Under the pieces are notes generated by a model that worked only from the letters and a program-made list of their open reading frames with translations, had not been told where the DNA came from and searched no databases. A DNA stretch of 64,000 nt from WSXY01 sp038325105 (lineage in GTDB: Bacteria; Actinomycetota; Coriobacteriia; Anaerosomatales; Anaerosomataceae): contig JBBQIR010000002.1 in NCBI GenBank assembly GCA_038325105.1, positions 1-64,000 of the forward strand, written 5' to 3'. A program made the translations under genes and the position numbers. This document shows positions 8,597 to 16,706 of the stretch, piece after piece. How positions within the stretch are numbered: position 1 is the first letter of the stretch; every line of letters starts with the position of its first letter.

Positions 8597-8845
8597 CTAG
8601 CCAAGAACCTCCACCATAGCGTCGCTTCCGTTGATGGAAGCGGCTGCACGAACGAGGGTACGGATCGCCTTTATGACCCGACCCTGACGGCCGATGATCT
8701 TGCCAACGTCGTCTCCATGAACAGCCACCTCGAACATGGTGCCGTCATCGTTGACCTTCTTCTCGATCTTCACGTCGTCGGGGTACTCGACAAGCGAAGT
8801 AACGAGAAGATGGACGAGTACGTCGAGGTCGGCGTTCTCGGCCAT
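8597..8845 (-). CDS. khpA: KH-domain RNA-binding protein KhpA
   Basis: An 82-residue single KH-domain protein with the signature GKIIGRQGRVIKAIRTLV at about residues 47-64. KhpA binds RNA, usually as a partner of KhpB/Jag, and affects division and cell length in Gram-positive bacteria. It lies between rpsP and rimM as in most Actinomycetota and Firmicutes, 3 nt after the rpsP stop. Confidence 0.94.
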   Translation of the reverse strand: MAENADLDVLVHLLVTSLVEYPDDVKIEKKVNDDGTMFEVAVHGDDVGKIIGRQGRVIKAIRTLVRAAASINGSDAMVEVLG

Positions 8846-8848
8846 GTG

Positions 8849-9397
8849 TTACTCAGCCTCGGCAGGAGCTTCGACGACCTCAGGAGCGGCTTCCTCGGCA
8901 GGAGCCTCCTCGGCGACCTCAGGAGCGGCTTCCTCGGCGGGAGCCTCCTCGACGACCTCAGGTGCGGCTTCCTCGGCAGGAGCCTCCTCGGCGACCTCAG
9001 GTGCGGCCTCCGCGGCGACTACTTCCTCGGCAGGGGCTTCTTCCACAACAGGCTCGGGAGCCGGTGCGGCGGCGGCCTTCTCGGCGGCTTCCGCGGCTGC
9101 AAGAGCCTTAGCGGCGGCCTTCTTGGAAACCTTCGTGCCACCGACGGGTGCGGTCTTTTCGCCCTTAGCGATGGCGATCAGCTTTGTGACAGCCTCAGTC
9201 GGCTGCGCGCCCTTGGCGATCCAGGCCTCGATCTTCGGCACATCGATCTCTACCGTCGAGGGCTGCGTGCGCGGGTTGTAGCGCCCGAGAATTTCGATGA
9301 AACGGCCATCGCGCGGTGCGCGGGCATCAGCGGCAACGACGCGGTAGAACGGCGCTTTCTTGGCGCCGGCGCGTGCCAGGCGGATCTTGAGAGCCAA
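8849..9397 (-). CDS. rpsP: 30S ribosomal protein S16 with long acidic repeat tail
   Basis: Residues 1-80 are a normal S16 (ALKIRLARAGAKKAPFYRVV, RFIEILGRYNP, GAQPTEAV). After a Lys/Ala-rich linker (80-114), residues 115-182 form an Ala/Glu/Pro tail with three perfect 13-residue units. Standard S16 is 80-90 aa; this one is 182. The start is TTG 9397, with GGAGG 8 nt upstream, and the next residues match the conserved S16 start; an in-frame ATG at 9457 lies far upstream at the promoter. Acidic S16 tails occur in some actinobacteria; a direct repeat inside one is less usual. Confidence 0.93.
   Translation of the reverse strand: MALKIRLARAGAKKAPFYRVVAADARAPRDGRFIEILGRYNPRTQPSTVEIDVPKIEAWIAKGAQPTEAVTKLIAIAKGEKTAPVGGTKVSKKAAAKALAAAEAAEKAAAAPAPEPVVEEAPAEEVVAAEAAPEVAEEAPAEEAAPEVVEEAPAEEAAPEVAEEAPAEEAAPEVVEAPAEAE
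8873..8989. repeat. 39-bp tandem repeat (3 copies) inside rpsP
   Basis: Three in-frame 39-bp units encode EEAPAEEAAPEV plus A or V (S16 residues 137-175). They are nearly identical at the DNA level and have degenerate flanking copies. Length variation by slippage would stay in frame. Confidence 0.85.
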
Positions 9398-9416
9398 CAG
9401 GTTCACCTCCGTGTAG

Positions 9417-9432
9417 GGCGGCACATGCCGCC
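9417..9432 (-). promoter_or_regulatory. Leader hairpin upstream of the rpsP ribosome binding site
   Basis: GGCGGC and GCCGCC flank a 4-nt loop (6-bp GC stem) a few nt upstream of the rpsP GGAGG at 9410-9406 and downstream of the predicted transcription start. It may tune translation of the rpsP operon. The structure is seen in sequence; the function is inferred. Confidence 0.4.
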
Positions 9433-9456
9433 ACGTTCGAGCAAGAGCAAGTGCCA

Positions 9457-9485
9457 ATGATAGGGCATGAGTACAAGTCGGTCAA
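9457..9485 (-). promoter_or_regulatory. Promoter for the rpsP-khpA-rimM-trmD-lepB operon
   Basis: -35 TTGACC (9485-9480), a 17-nt spacer and -10 TATCAT (9462-9457) on the minus strand lie just after the ffh stop. The predicted start near 9450 leaves a leader of about 52 nt before the TTG start of rpsP. Confidence 0.7.
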
Positions 9486-9501
9486 AGCGCAGCTTCAGGG
9501 C

Positions 9502-10851
9502 CTAGAACGGGGAGCCCATCCCCGGCATACCGGGGAACCCTCGGTGCTTGCCTTTGCGCTTCCCCTGCGCCGACTGCATCTGCTTGACCATCTTCTGTGC
9601 CTGAGCGAACTGCTTCAGCATCTGGTTCACGTTGTAGACCGTAACGCCGGCGCCGACGGCGATCCGTTCGCGCCGTGAGCCGTTGATGACCGAGGGCTTG
9701 GTGCGCTCACGTTTGGTCATCGACTGAATGATCGCCTCGGTGCGTCCGAGAGCACTCTCGTCGATCTCGGTGTCCTTCGGGAGTTTGTTGGCCCCGGGAA
9801 TCATGGCCATGATGTCCTTCATCGAGCCCATCTTCTTGATCTGACGGAGCTGACTGAGGAAATCATCGAGGGTGAGCGTGCCGGCCCGGAGGCGCTCCTC
9901 GGCCTCGACAGCAGTGCCCTCGTCGAAGGCCTCCTGCGCCTTCTCGATAAGCGACACCACGTCGCCCATGCCAAGGATCCTGCGTGCCATGCCGTCGGGG
10001 CGGAAGGACTCGAGCGCGTCGACCTTCTCCCCCATGCTCGCGAAGAGCACCGGCTTGCCGGTCACGGCGCGAACCGAAAGTGCCGCGCCGCCGCGGGCGT
10101 CGCCATCCATTTTGGAGATGATGACGCCGTCGAAATCGACCCGCTCGGCGAAAGCGGTTGCGGCGTTCACGGCGTCCTGGCCGGTCATCGCGTCGATGAC
10201 CATGAGGACTTGCTCGGGACGGACGGCGGCCTTGATGCGGGCGGCCTCGTCCATCATCTCCTCGTCGACGTGCAAGCGGCCGGCGGTGTCGATGATGACC
10301 ACGTCGCGAAGGCGGTCGATCGCGTCCTTCACACCGGCCTTGGCGATAGCAACCGCGTCGGTGCCCTCTCCGCGGTACACCGGGATGTCGAGTTCCTTGC
10401 CAAGCGCCTCGAGCTGGTCGATGGCGGCAGGGCGATAGACGTCGCAGGCAACCATGAGAGGGCGTTTCCCCTGTTTACGGAGGAGGTTGGCAAGCTTGGC
10501 GGTGGCGGTCGTCTTGCCGGAGCCTTGCAGACCCACGAGCATGAGAACGTTCGGGACGCGTCCGGACAACGCGAGGCGCACCTCGTTGCCGCCCATGAGT
10601 GCGGTGAGTTCCTCGAGAACGATCTTGACAACCATCTGGCCCGGCGTGAGGCTCTGCATGACGTCAAGGCCGACCGCGCGCTCGCGAACGCCCGCGACAA
10701 ACTCCTTGACGACCTTGAAGTTGACGTCGGCCTCGAGCAGCGCGAGACGCACTTCGCGCATCGCCTCGTCGACATCGGCCTCGGAGAGCTTGCCGCGGCC
10801 TGTGAGCTTAGAGAAGACCGCCGAGAGGCGGTCGGTGAGATTCTGGAACAT
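9502..10851 (-). CDS. ffh: Signal recognition particle protein Ffh (SRP54)
   Basis: The GTPase of the signal recognition particle, which binds signal peptides on the ribosome with 4.5S RNA. It has an N domain (1-90), a G domain with P-loop GLQGSGKT at 107-114, DTAGRLHVDEEMM and TKMDGDARGGAALS, and a Met-rich M domain ending MPGMPGMGSPF. At 449 aa its length is normal. I prefer ATG 10851 (MFQNLTDRL) because GAGG lies 6 nt upstream; an ATG at 10857 would abut it directly. Its neighbours are its receptor gene ftsY and a second signal peptidase, a compact export cluster. Confidence 0.96.
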   Translation of the reverse strand: MFQNLTDRLSAVFSKLTGRGKLSEADVDEAMREVRLALLEADVNFKVVKEFVAGVRERAVGLDVMQSLTPGQMVVKIVLEELTALMGGNEVRLALSGRVPNVLMLVGLQGSGKTTATAKLANLLRKQGKRPLMVACDVYRPAAIDQLEALGKELDIPVYRGEGTDAVAIAKAGVKDAIDRLRDVVIIDTAGRLHVDEEMMDEAARIKAAVRPEQVLMVIDAMTGQDAVNAATAFAERVDFDGVIISKMDGDARGGAALSVRAVTGKPVLFASMGEKVDALESFRPDGMARRILGMGDVVSLIEKAQEAFDEGTAVEAEERLRAGTLTLDDFLSQLRQIKKMGSMKDIMAMIPGANKLPKDTEIDESALGRTEAIIQSMTKRERTKPSVINGSRRERIAVGAGVTVYNVNQMLKQFAQAQKMVKQMQSAQGKRKGKHRGFPGMPGMGSPF

Positions 10852-10887
10852 GACCATCCTCGGTCTCGGGTGCGGTGAGTCCTTAGG

Positions 10888-11451
10888 CTACGAGCCGGAG
10901 CCGCTGCCGTCAATGTGGCGTACTCGCGTCACCGGAGCGATGATCCAGGTGACGGCTCCGCGTATGTTGCTAATCGGAATCGGCCCGATGAACCTACTGT
11001 CGAGCGACACCGCCCGGTTATCGCCCAGAACATACACCGCTCCCTCGGGCACTATGAACGGGCCGATGTGGAACTCCGGAGACCCGACGAGCGTGCCCGC
11101 GTCGTACGGTGACTCGCTTCCGTTCACGTCGGCCTTATCCCCGCGTATCTCGACGGTGTCACCCGGGATCGCCACCACGCGCTTGATAAGCGTGTCGGGT
11201 TTGTCGGAGATGGTGGCGCGAAACGAGACGATGTCACCGCGTGCAGGCGTGTCGTACCCCTTGGTGATGAGGACTCTGTCACCGGTTCGCAGTGTCGGCT
11301 CCATGGAACCGCCGTCGACCTTGGCGAAGTCGTGCGTTACGTACAGCACGGTGATGAGTGCAGCGAAGGACATGATCAGAACGAAAAGGAACGGCAGGTG
11401 ACGGCGGTCCGACGGAAGCGTCGCAATGAATCCTGTCGGACGCGCTGGCAT
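10888..11451 (-). CDS. lepB: Type I signal peptidase (second copy, in the SRP cluster)
   Basis: A 187-residue signal peptidase I. It has a short basic N-terminus, one TM helix at about 20-38, the catalytic Ser49 (GGSMEPTL), Lys90 (TLIKRVVAIPGD) and the box GDNRAVSLDSRFIG. It is divergent from the lepB at 6704-7327. The ATG overlaps the ftsY stop by one base (TGATG), and ffh follows, so peptide cleavage is encoded between the SRP receptor and the SRP GTPase. Two functional copies with possibly different substrate preferences is inference. Confidence 0.93.
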   Translation of the reverse strand: MPARPTGFIATLPSDRRHLPFLFVLIMSFAALITVLYVTHDFAKVDGGSMEPTLRTGDRVLITKGYDTPARGDIVSFRATISDKPDTLIKRVVAIPGDTVEIRGDKADVNGSESPYDAGTLVGSPEFHIGPFIVPEGAVYVLGDNRAVSLDSRFIGPIPISNIRGAVTWIIAPVTRVRHIDGSGSGS

Positions 11452-12365
11452 CAGCTCAGCCCGACGAGGGCGGAGGCGAACTCCGCGGCGATGAAGGGTC
11501 GTAGATCGTCGGCCGACTCCCCCACACCTATCCGGAGGATGGGAACCCCCAGGTCGCGCGAGACGGCCACGGCGATGCCACCTTTCGCGGTGCCGTCGAG
11601 CTTGGTGATGACGATGCCGTCTACCCCGACCGCATCCCGGAACTCGCGTGCCTGCGTGAGGCCGTTTTGCCCGGTGGTGGCGTCCATCACGAGCAGTGTG
11701 CGCACCGGTGCGGCGCTCTCGCGCTCGACGATGCGCTTCACCTTCGTGAGCTCGGCCATGAGGTCCTTGGACGTGTGGAGGCGGCCTGCGGTGTCGATGA
11801 GCAGCAGGTCAGCGCCGGTGTCCTTTGCGTGGCGCACCGACTCGAAGGCGACCGAGGCCGGGTCGGTGCCACGCTCCCGTTCGATGATGGGAACCGAGGC
11901 GCGATCCGCCCAGATGTGCAGTTGCTCAACGGCAGCGGCGCGGTACGTGTCCGCCGATCCGATGAGCACCGAGCGGCCCTCCTCGGCAGCGGCTTTGGCG
12001 AGCTTGCCAACGGTCGTGGTCTTGCCGGTGCCGTTGATGCCGATGACGAGAACGGTGACCGGACGCTCATCGAGGAAATCGACGGCGTCGGTAATGGTGA
12101 CCTCCCGGGCGATCTCGTCGGCAAGGTGCCGCATGACGGCGGCTGCATCGGGAAGCGCCTGTCGGGTCGCTGTGTCGCGCAGCCGCGTGACCATCTCCGC
12201 GACAGCCTGGGCGCCCATGTCAGCCGAGATGAGCGCGTCTTCGAGGTCGCTCCAGAACTCATCGTCGAGGTCAGGACCGCGGCGCAAAAGCACATTCAGC
12301 TGGCCGGAGAGCTGCTCGCGAGTCCGCGAGAGACCCGCGGAGAGCCTGTCGAACCAGGCGCTCAT
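11451..12365 (-). CDS. ftsY: Signal recognition particle receptor FtsY
   Basis: The SRP receptor GTPase, 304 aa, at the cytoplasmic membrane. The N domain covers 1-95; the G domain carries GINGTGKTTTVGKLA (P-loop 109-116), LIDTAGRLHTSKDLM and ITKLDGTAKGG. The acidic A domain of enterobacterial FtsY is missing, as in many Gram-positive bacteria. Its ATG overlaps the smc stop by 4 nt, the usual smc-ftsY-ffh order. Confidence 0.96.
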   Translation of the reverse strand: MSAWFDRLSAGLSRTREQLSGQLNVLLRRGPDLDDEFWSDLEDALISADMGAQAVAEMVTRLRDTATRQALPDAAAVMRHLADEIAREVTITDAVDFLDERPVTVLVIGINGTGKTTTVGKLAKAAAEEGRSVLIGSADTYRAAAVEQLHIWADRASVPIIERERGTDPASVAFESVRHAKDTGADLLLIDTAGRLHTSKDLMAELTKVKRIVERESAAPVRTLLVMDATTGQNGLTQAREFRDAVGVDGIVITKLDGTAKGGIAVAVSRDLGVPILRIGVGESADDLRPFIAAEFASALVGLS

Positions 12366-15300
12366 GACGGGACGACCTCGGGCGTCTTGTGCGCGTTCTC
12401 GATCTTCTGGCTGACGAGTTTCGAGACGCCGTCGGCCTGCATCGAGACACCGTAAAGGACGTCGGCCATCTCCATAGTCCGGCGCTGATGCGTCACGATG
12501 AGGAACTGCGTGTGGTTGCGCATGCTGTCAGCGAACGCGATGAACCTGCGCAGGTTGGTGTCGTCGAGCGCCGCTTCAACCTCATCAAGGATGTAGAAGG
12601 GGCATGGGCGCGTGCGATAGACCGCGAAGAGCAGCGCGAGCGCGGTGAGCGACTTCTCCCCGCCCGAGAGAAGCGTCATCTTGGCCAGGCGCTTGCCACG
12701 CGGCTGGGCGACGACTTCAACGCCGGTCGTCTCGGGATCGTCGGGATCGGTGAGTTTGAGTGCCGACTGCCCGCCCGGGAAGAGCAGCGAGAAGATCTCC
12801 TGGAAGTGGTGATCGACGAGTTCGAAGGTCTCGAGGAAGCGGTCGCGCATCTTGCGGTCGATGGCGCCGATGACTTTCTGGAGCGCGGAGCGGCTCGCGT
12901 TGAGGTCGTCGAGCTGGCGCTGCAGGAACTCGCGGCGAGAGCCGAGCTGCTCGTACTCCTCAACCGCAACCGGGTTGACCGGGCCGAGGTTGGCGATCTT
13001 CTTGCGCAGCCTGTGTGCGGCATCCACTGTGGTCTGGCGGTCAGCGAGCGGCTCGCTCTCCAGCGCGCTCTCGAGCGAGAGCCCGAGCTCATCGACGATG
13101 CGCCCTGCTGCCGAGCGGACCTGGACCTCGAGCTGGGCCTTCTCGACCCGGATGTCGACCATGGCCTCGTTGACGAGGTCGATGTCGGCCTGCGCGGTCC
13201 GAACTGCTTCCTGCGCCGAGTGAATGGTCGTACGCAGCGACTCGGAGTCTGCCTGCTCGAAGCGGGCACGGTCGCGGAGGCGGACTGCCCAGTGTTCCGC
13301 TCGCTCGAGCAGCACCGAGTAGAGGTCGTGCAGGGGCTGGAGGCGCTCCCGGAGAATCTCGAGCGAGTCTGAGGTCTGACGCGACTGCTCGACGAGAACC
13401 CCGAGTTCATCCACGTCGGCGTTGACGGTCGCATGACGCCGCTTGAGGTGGACTTCGCGCTCGGAGACGGCCGCGATCTCAACCTGGCACGTGGAGAGGC
13501 GGTTTGCGACTGCGGTCTCGTCGCGGAACATCGTGTCGCGCTCTTCGCGCAGGCGTGCGGCGTTCTCATCAAGCTCGTCGATGCGCGCGAGCCCGGTCTG
13601 GATGGCGTCGGTGAGCTTGCGCTCCAGGGGGCGGTCCTTTGCGGTCCGCTCCTCGATCTGGCGGATGCGCAGGTCGATACGCGACGCCTCCGCGTCGAGC
13701 TCGGTGACCGACTGCTCGAGGCGACCGACCTCTTCCCGCGCCGAGGAGGACTCTCCCCCGAGAACCGCAATCGTCTGGCTGAGCGCGAGTGCGTCTTGCT
13801 GCGCGGCAGCGAGAGCTTCCGTGGCGGATGCGACCGACGCCTCGGCCTCGCCGAGAGCTGCGTCAACCGCCGAGAGGCGATCGCGGAGCTCCGTGATGCG
13901 ACGCTTGCGTCCGAGGACGCTCGCATCGCCGGAGAGCTGTTGGCCGACGCGCACCTTGCCGCTCGGCCACACGATGTTGCCCGACCGCGTGGCGAACCGG
14001 CAGAGCGCCCCGGGAGCGGCAGCCGCCCGAAGAGCGTCTTCGAGTGAGTCAACAACACGGATATCGCCGATGAGCGCACCGAGCGCGTTGGCTATGCCGT
14101 CGTCACAGCTCACGTGTCCGGTGAGTGGCGTGCCGGGACCGGCAGGACACGCGACCGGCGTACCGTCGAGCGGCATGAGGGCGAAGTCGCCCACACCGTT
14201 GTCCTGAAGGAGCGCGAGAACGGGGCCAGCTGCAACCCGGGACTTCACGAGCACGCAGAACACGTCGGCACCAAGCGCGTTCTCTAGCAGCACTTCGAAC
14301 TCCTCGGGGGCCGAAATATGCTCGGTCACCGGGCCTATGACATCCGGGAGTTGCTGCTCCTTGGAGAGCAACCATGCGTGCGCGGGCGATGCCGAGTCAA
14401 ATGCGCGATCGATCTCTTCAAGGGCGCGGATCTCCGCTCGCACGTCGGCAAGTTCGCTGCGGCGCGAGTTGAGATCGGTGGTGCGGCTCTCCAGAAGGCG
14501 AACGCGACGATCCACATCGGATTCAGCGAGGGTGGCTTGCTTGCGCGAGTGGTCGAGACGAGCCTGGATGGTGTCGACCCGGTCGCGTCTGGCCGTGAGC
14601 GTCTGCGCGAGTGCCGAGCGCTGGGTTCGTACGGCCTCGATCCGCTCGGCGAGCATCTCGGACTCAAGCGTGAAACCGGAGAGAGCCTGCTGCAGAGACG
14701 CAAGCTCGAGCCGCGCATCGTCGACTTCCTTGCGGGCGCGACGCTGGTCTGCAAGCGATACCGAGAGCGAGTCTTCGGCTGCGATGCGATTCTTGCGCGC
14801 ACCCTCGGACTCCAGACGGAGCGCGCCCAGCTGCGAGTAGAGCGCCTGCAGACGCGCTTCGGTAACGGCGCGCTCCTCGGCAATCTGCTGGCCTTCGGTG
14901 CCGCGCGAGCCAAGCCGCGACTCGTTCTGGTGGATCTTCTGGCGGAGTTCCGAGAGCCGCTCGACGAGATTCTTGCCCTTTTCCTCAAGCAGCAGCAATC
15001 CGGAGTTCAGGCGCTCGAGGGCCGACTGCAGGCGGCGGCGTTGCTCGCCCAGGTCGCCGACGAACAGCCCCTTCTCTTCGAGGAGCGACTGGAAGCTCTG
15101 GAGCTCGCGCTCCTTCTCGGCGAGCCGGTAGCGGGCAAGCTCGACTTCCGCATCTTGCTCGCGTTCGCGCTTCTCGACGCCGTCCCACCCACCCTGCAGT
15201 TCGCGCAAATCGGTGACCGCAAGCGCGATCTCCAGGTCGCGCAACTGCGCCGCGGCGTCGCGGTACTCGGCGGCTTTCGTTGCCTGGCGCGCGAGCGGGC

Positions 15301-15907
15301 GGAGCTGGCGGTCGATCTCGCCGAGGATGTCGCGGATGCGCTCAACGTGCACGTCCATGGAGGTGAGTTTACGAAGCGCGCGTTCCTTGCGTTTCTTGTG
15401 CTTGAGAACGCCCGCCGCTTCTTCGATGAGCGTGCGGCGATCCTCAGGCTTCGAGTTCAGGACCTCGTCGAGGCGCCCCTGGCTGATGATGGAGTGCGTG
15501 TCGCGGCCGAGACCCGTGTCGTGCAAGAGTTCCTGTACGTCCATGAGCCGGCACGGCGACAGGTTGATGAAGTACTCGCTCTCGCCGTTGCGGAACATGC
15601 GGCGCGAGATCGTGACCTCGTCGAACTCGAGCGGCAGCGTGCCCTCGGAGTTGTCGAGCACCAGATCGACCTCGGCGATGCCCACGGCCTGCCGTGCCGA
15701 GGAACCCGCGAAAACGACGTCCTCCATCGAGTTACCGCGCAGCGACTTCGCGGACTGCTCACCGAGCACCCACAGCACCGCATCGGAGATGTTGGACTTA
15801 CCGGAGCCGTTGGGGCCGACGATGACCGTCACGCCGGGCTCGAGGACCATCCGGCTGCGGTCGGCGAAGGACTTGAAGCCCTTGAGCGTGAGTGACTTGA
15901 GGTACAA
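12362..15907 (-). CDS. smc: Chromosome partition protein SMC
   Basis: An 1181-residue condensin ATPase that organises and segregates chromosomes. Walker A GPNGSGKS is at 31-38, with VLWVLGEQSAKSLRG following. Long coiled coils (about 165-500 and 660-1010) flank a hinge at about 510-650. The C-terminal head carries the ABC signature LLSGGEKSLTALALL and Walker B FYILDEVEAALDD. The start is TTG at 15907 (MYLKSLTLKGFKSF), with AAGGG 6 nt upstream. rnc lies upstream and ftsY overlaps its end. Confidence 0.97.
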   Translation of the reverse strand: MYLKSLTLKGFKSFADRSRMVLEPGVTVIVGPNGSGKSNISDAVLWVLGEQSAKSLRGNSMEDVVFAGSSARQAVGIAEVDLVLDNSEGTLPLEFDEVTISRRMFRNGESEYFINLSPCRLMDVQELLHDTGLGRDTHSIISQGRLDEVLNSKPEDRRTLIEEAAGVLKHKKRKERALRKLTSMDVHVERIRDILGEIDRQLRPLARQATKAAEYRDAAAQLRDLEIALAVTDLRELQGGWDGVEKREREQDAEVELARYRLAEKERELQSFQSLLEEKGLFVGDLGEQRRRLQSALERLNSGLLLLEEKGKNLVERLSELRQKIHQNESRLGSRGTEGQQIAEERAVTEARLQALYSQLGALRLESEGARKNRIAAEDSLSVSLADQRRARKEVDDARLELASLQQALSGFTLESEMLAERIEAVRTQRSALAQTLTARRDRVDTIQARLDHSRKQATLAESDVDRRVRLLESRTTDLNSRRSELADVRAEIRALEEIDRAFDSASPAHAWLLSKEQQLPDVIGPVTEHISAPEEFEVLLENALGADVFCVLVKSRVAAGPVLALLQDNGVGDFALMPLDGTPVACPAGPGTPLTGHVSCDDGIANALGALIGDIRVVDSLEDALRAAAAPGALCRFATRSGNIVWPSGKVRVGQQLSGDASVLGRKRRITELRDRLSAVDAALGEAEASVASATEALAAAQQDALALSQTIAVLGGESSSAREEVGRLEQSVTELDAEASRIDLRIRQIEERTAKDRPLERKLTDAIQTGLARIDELDENAARLREERDTMFRDETAVANRLSTCQVEIAAVSEREVHLKRRHATVNADVDELGVLVEQSRQTSDSLEILRERLQPLHDLYSVLLERAEHWAVRLRDRARFEQADSESLRTTIHSAQEAVRTAQADIDLVNEAMVDIRVEKAQLEVQVRSAAGRIVDELGLSLESALESEPLADRQTTVDAAHRLRKKIANLGPVNPVAVEEYEQLGSRREFLQRQLDDLNASRSALQKVIGAIDRKMRDRFLETFELVDHHFQEIFSLLFPGGQSALKLTDPDDPETTGVEVVAQPRGKRLAKMTLLSGGEKSLTALALLFAVYRTRPCPFYILDEVEAALDDTNLRRFIAFADSMRNHTQFLIVTHQRRTMEMADVLYGVSMQADGVSKLVSQKIENAHKTPEVVPS

Positions 15908-15976
15908 CGGCGACCCTTCCGGATGAGTTCCCCACTGCGTGCGAAACGGTGCGACCGCCTCTCGGCGACGCGCACC

Positions 15977-15985
15977 ATGCTACCA
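15977..15985 (-). promoter_or_regulatory. Candidate extended -10 promoter before smc
   Basis: In the 91-bp rnc-smc gap the minus strand carries TGG followed by TAGCAT, an extended -10 pattern, about 70 nt before the smc start. No good -35 is visible, so this is tentative. Confidence 0.3.
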
Positions 15986-15998
15986 CAGGAAACGTGCG

Positions 15999-16706
15999 CT
16001 ACTCCCCTGTTTCAAGCACGCCGAGAGACGCCAGCGCCGCGGTTGCGGCGGCCTTCTCGGCTTCCTTCTTGGAGCGGCCTGCCGCAGATCCGGCAACCGC
16101 GCCGTTGACGATGACGTCAACGACGAACGTGGGGTCGTGAGGGTCGCCGCTTTCCGAGACGACCCGGTACTCAGGTAGCGACGCGAGTTTCCCCTGCGTG
16201 TACTCCTGCAGGAGCGACTTCGCCCCGCCGGCCTGCACGAGACCCACCTCCGACTCGATGGCCGTGCCGAGGAGCCGAAGGATGACACCCCGGGCGGCCT
16301 CGAGCCCGCCGTCGAGGTACACGGCCCCGATGAGCGCCTCGAAGACGTTCTCAAGCCGCGTTGCCCGGCCGCGCTTTCCGCTTGCGGCCTCGCCCTTGCC
16401 GAGACGCAATAGCTCGCCGAGACCGAGTTCTCCGCCGACTGCGGAGAGCTGCTGACCGGTGACGACGCTCGCCTTGCGGTTGGTGAGAACGCCCTCCGGC
16501 GCCTCCGGATGCGAGCGGAAGAGCTCCTCGGCGACGACGAATCCGAGTACCGAGTCCCCAAGGAACTCGAGGCGCTCGTAGCTCTCCGCATTGTTCTCGG
16601 TTGCGTGCGAAGGGTGCGTCAGTGCAGTCTCGAGCACGTCGCGATTCCGGAAGACGTGTCCGAGAACCGCCTCGGCCCGCGTGAGCCTGTCAGGTGAGCC
16701 CGTCAT
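15999..16706 (-). CDS. rnc: Ribonuclease III
   Basis: A dsRNA endonuclease for rRNA and mRNA processing. Residues 1-150 are the RIII domain with the signature YERLEFLGDSVLGFVVAEEL; the Glu and Asp metal ligands are present. A dsRNA-binding domain at about 155-230 starts KSLLQEYTQGKL and ends RSKKEAEKAAATAAL. The protein is 235 aa from ATG 16706, which overlaps the fabF stop as ATGA. It is flanked by fab genes and smc, a common order. Confidence 0.96.
   Translation of the reverse strand: MTGSPDRLTRAEAVLGHVFRNRDVLETALTHPSHATENNAESYERLEFLGDSVLGFVVAEELFRSHPEAPEGVLTNRKASVVTGQQLSAVGGELGLGELLRLGKGEAASGKRGRATRLENVFEALIGAVYLDGGLEAARGVILRLLGTAIESEVGLVQAGGAKSLLQEYTQGKLASLPEYRVVSESGDPHDPTFVVDVIVNGAVAGSAAGRSKKEAEKAAATAALASLGVLETGE

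Noticed and set aside
8873..8989. 39-bp tandem units suggesting a repeat array or CRISPR
   Set aside because: The units are contiguous without spacers and are in-frame coding sequence of S16.
14318..15895. 525-codon open frame on the plus strand opposite smc
   Set aside because: It lies wholly antisense to the smc coiled coil. It shows no domain and has the Leu/Arg/Glu/Ala bias typical of antisense frames in GC-rich DNA.
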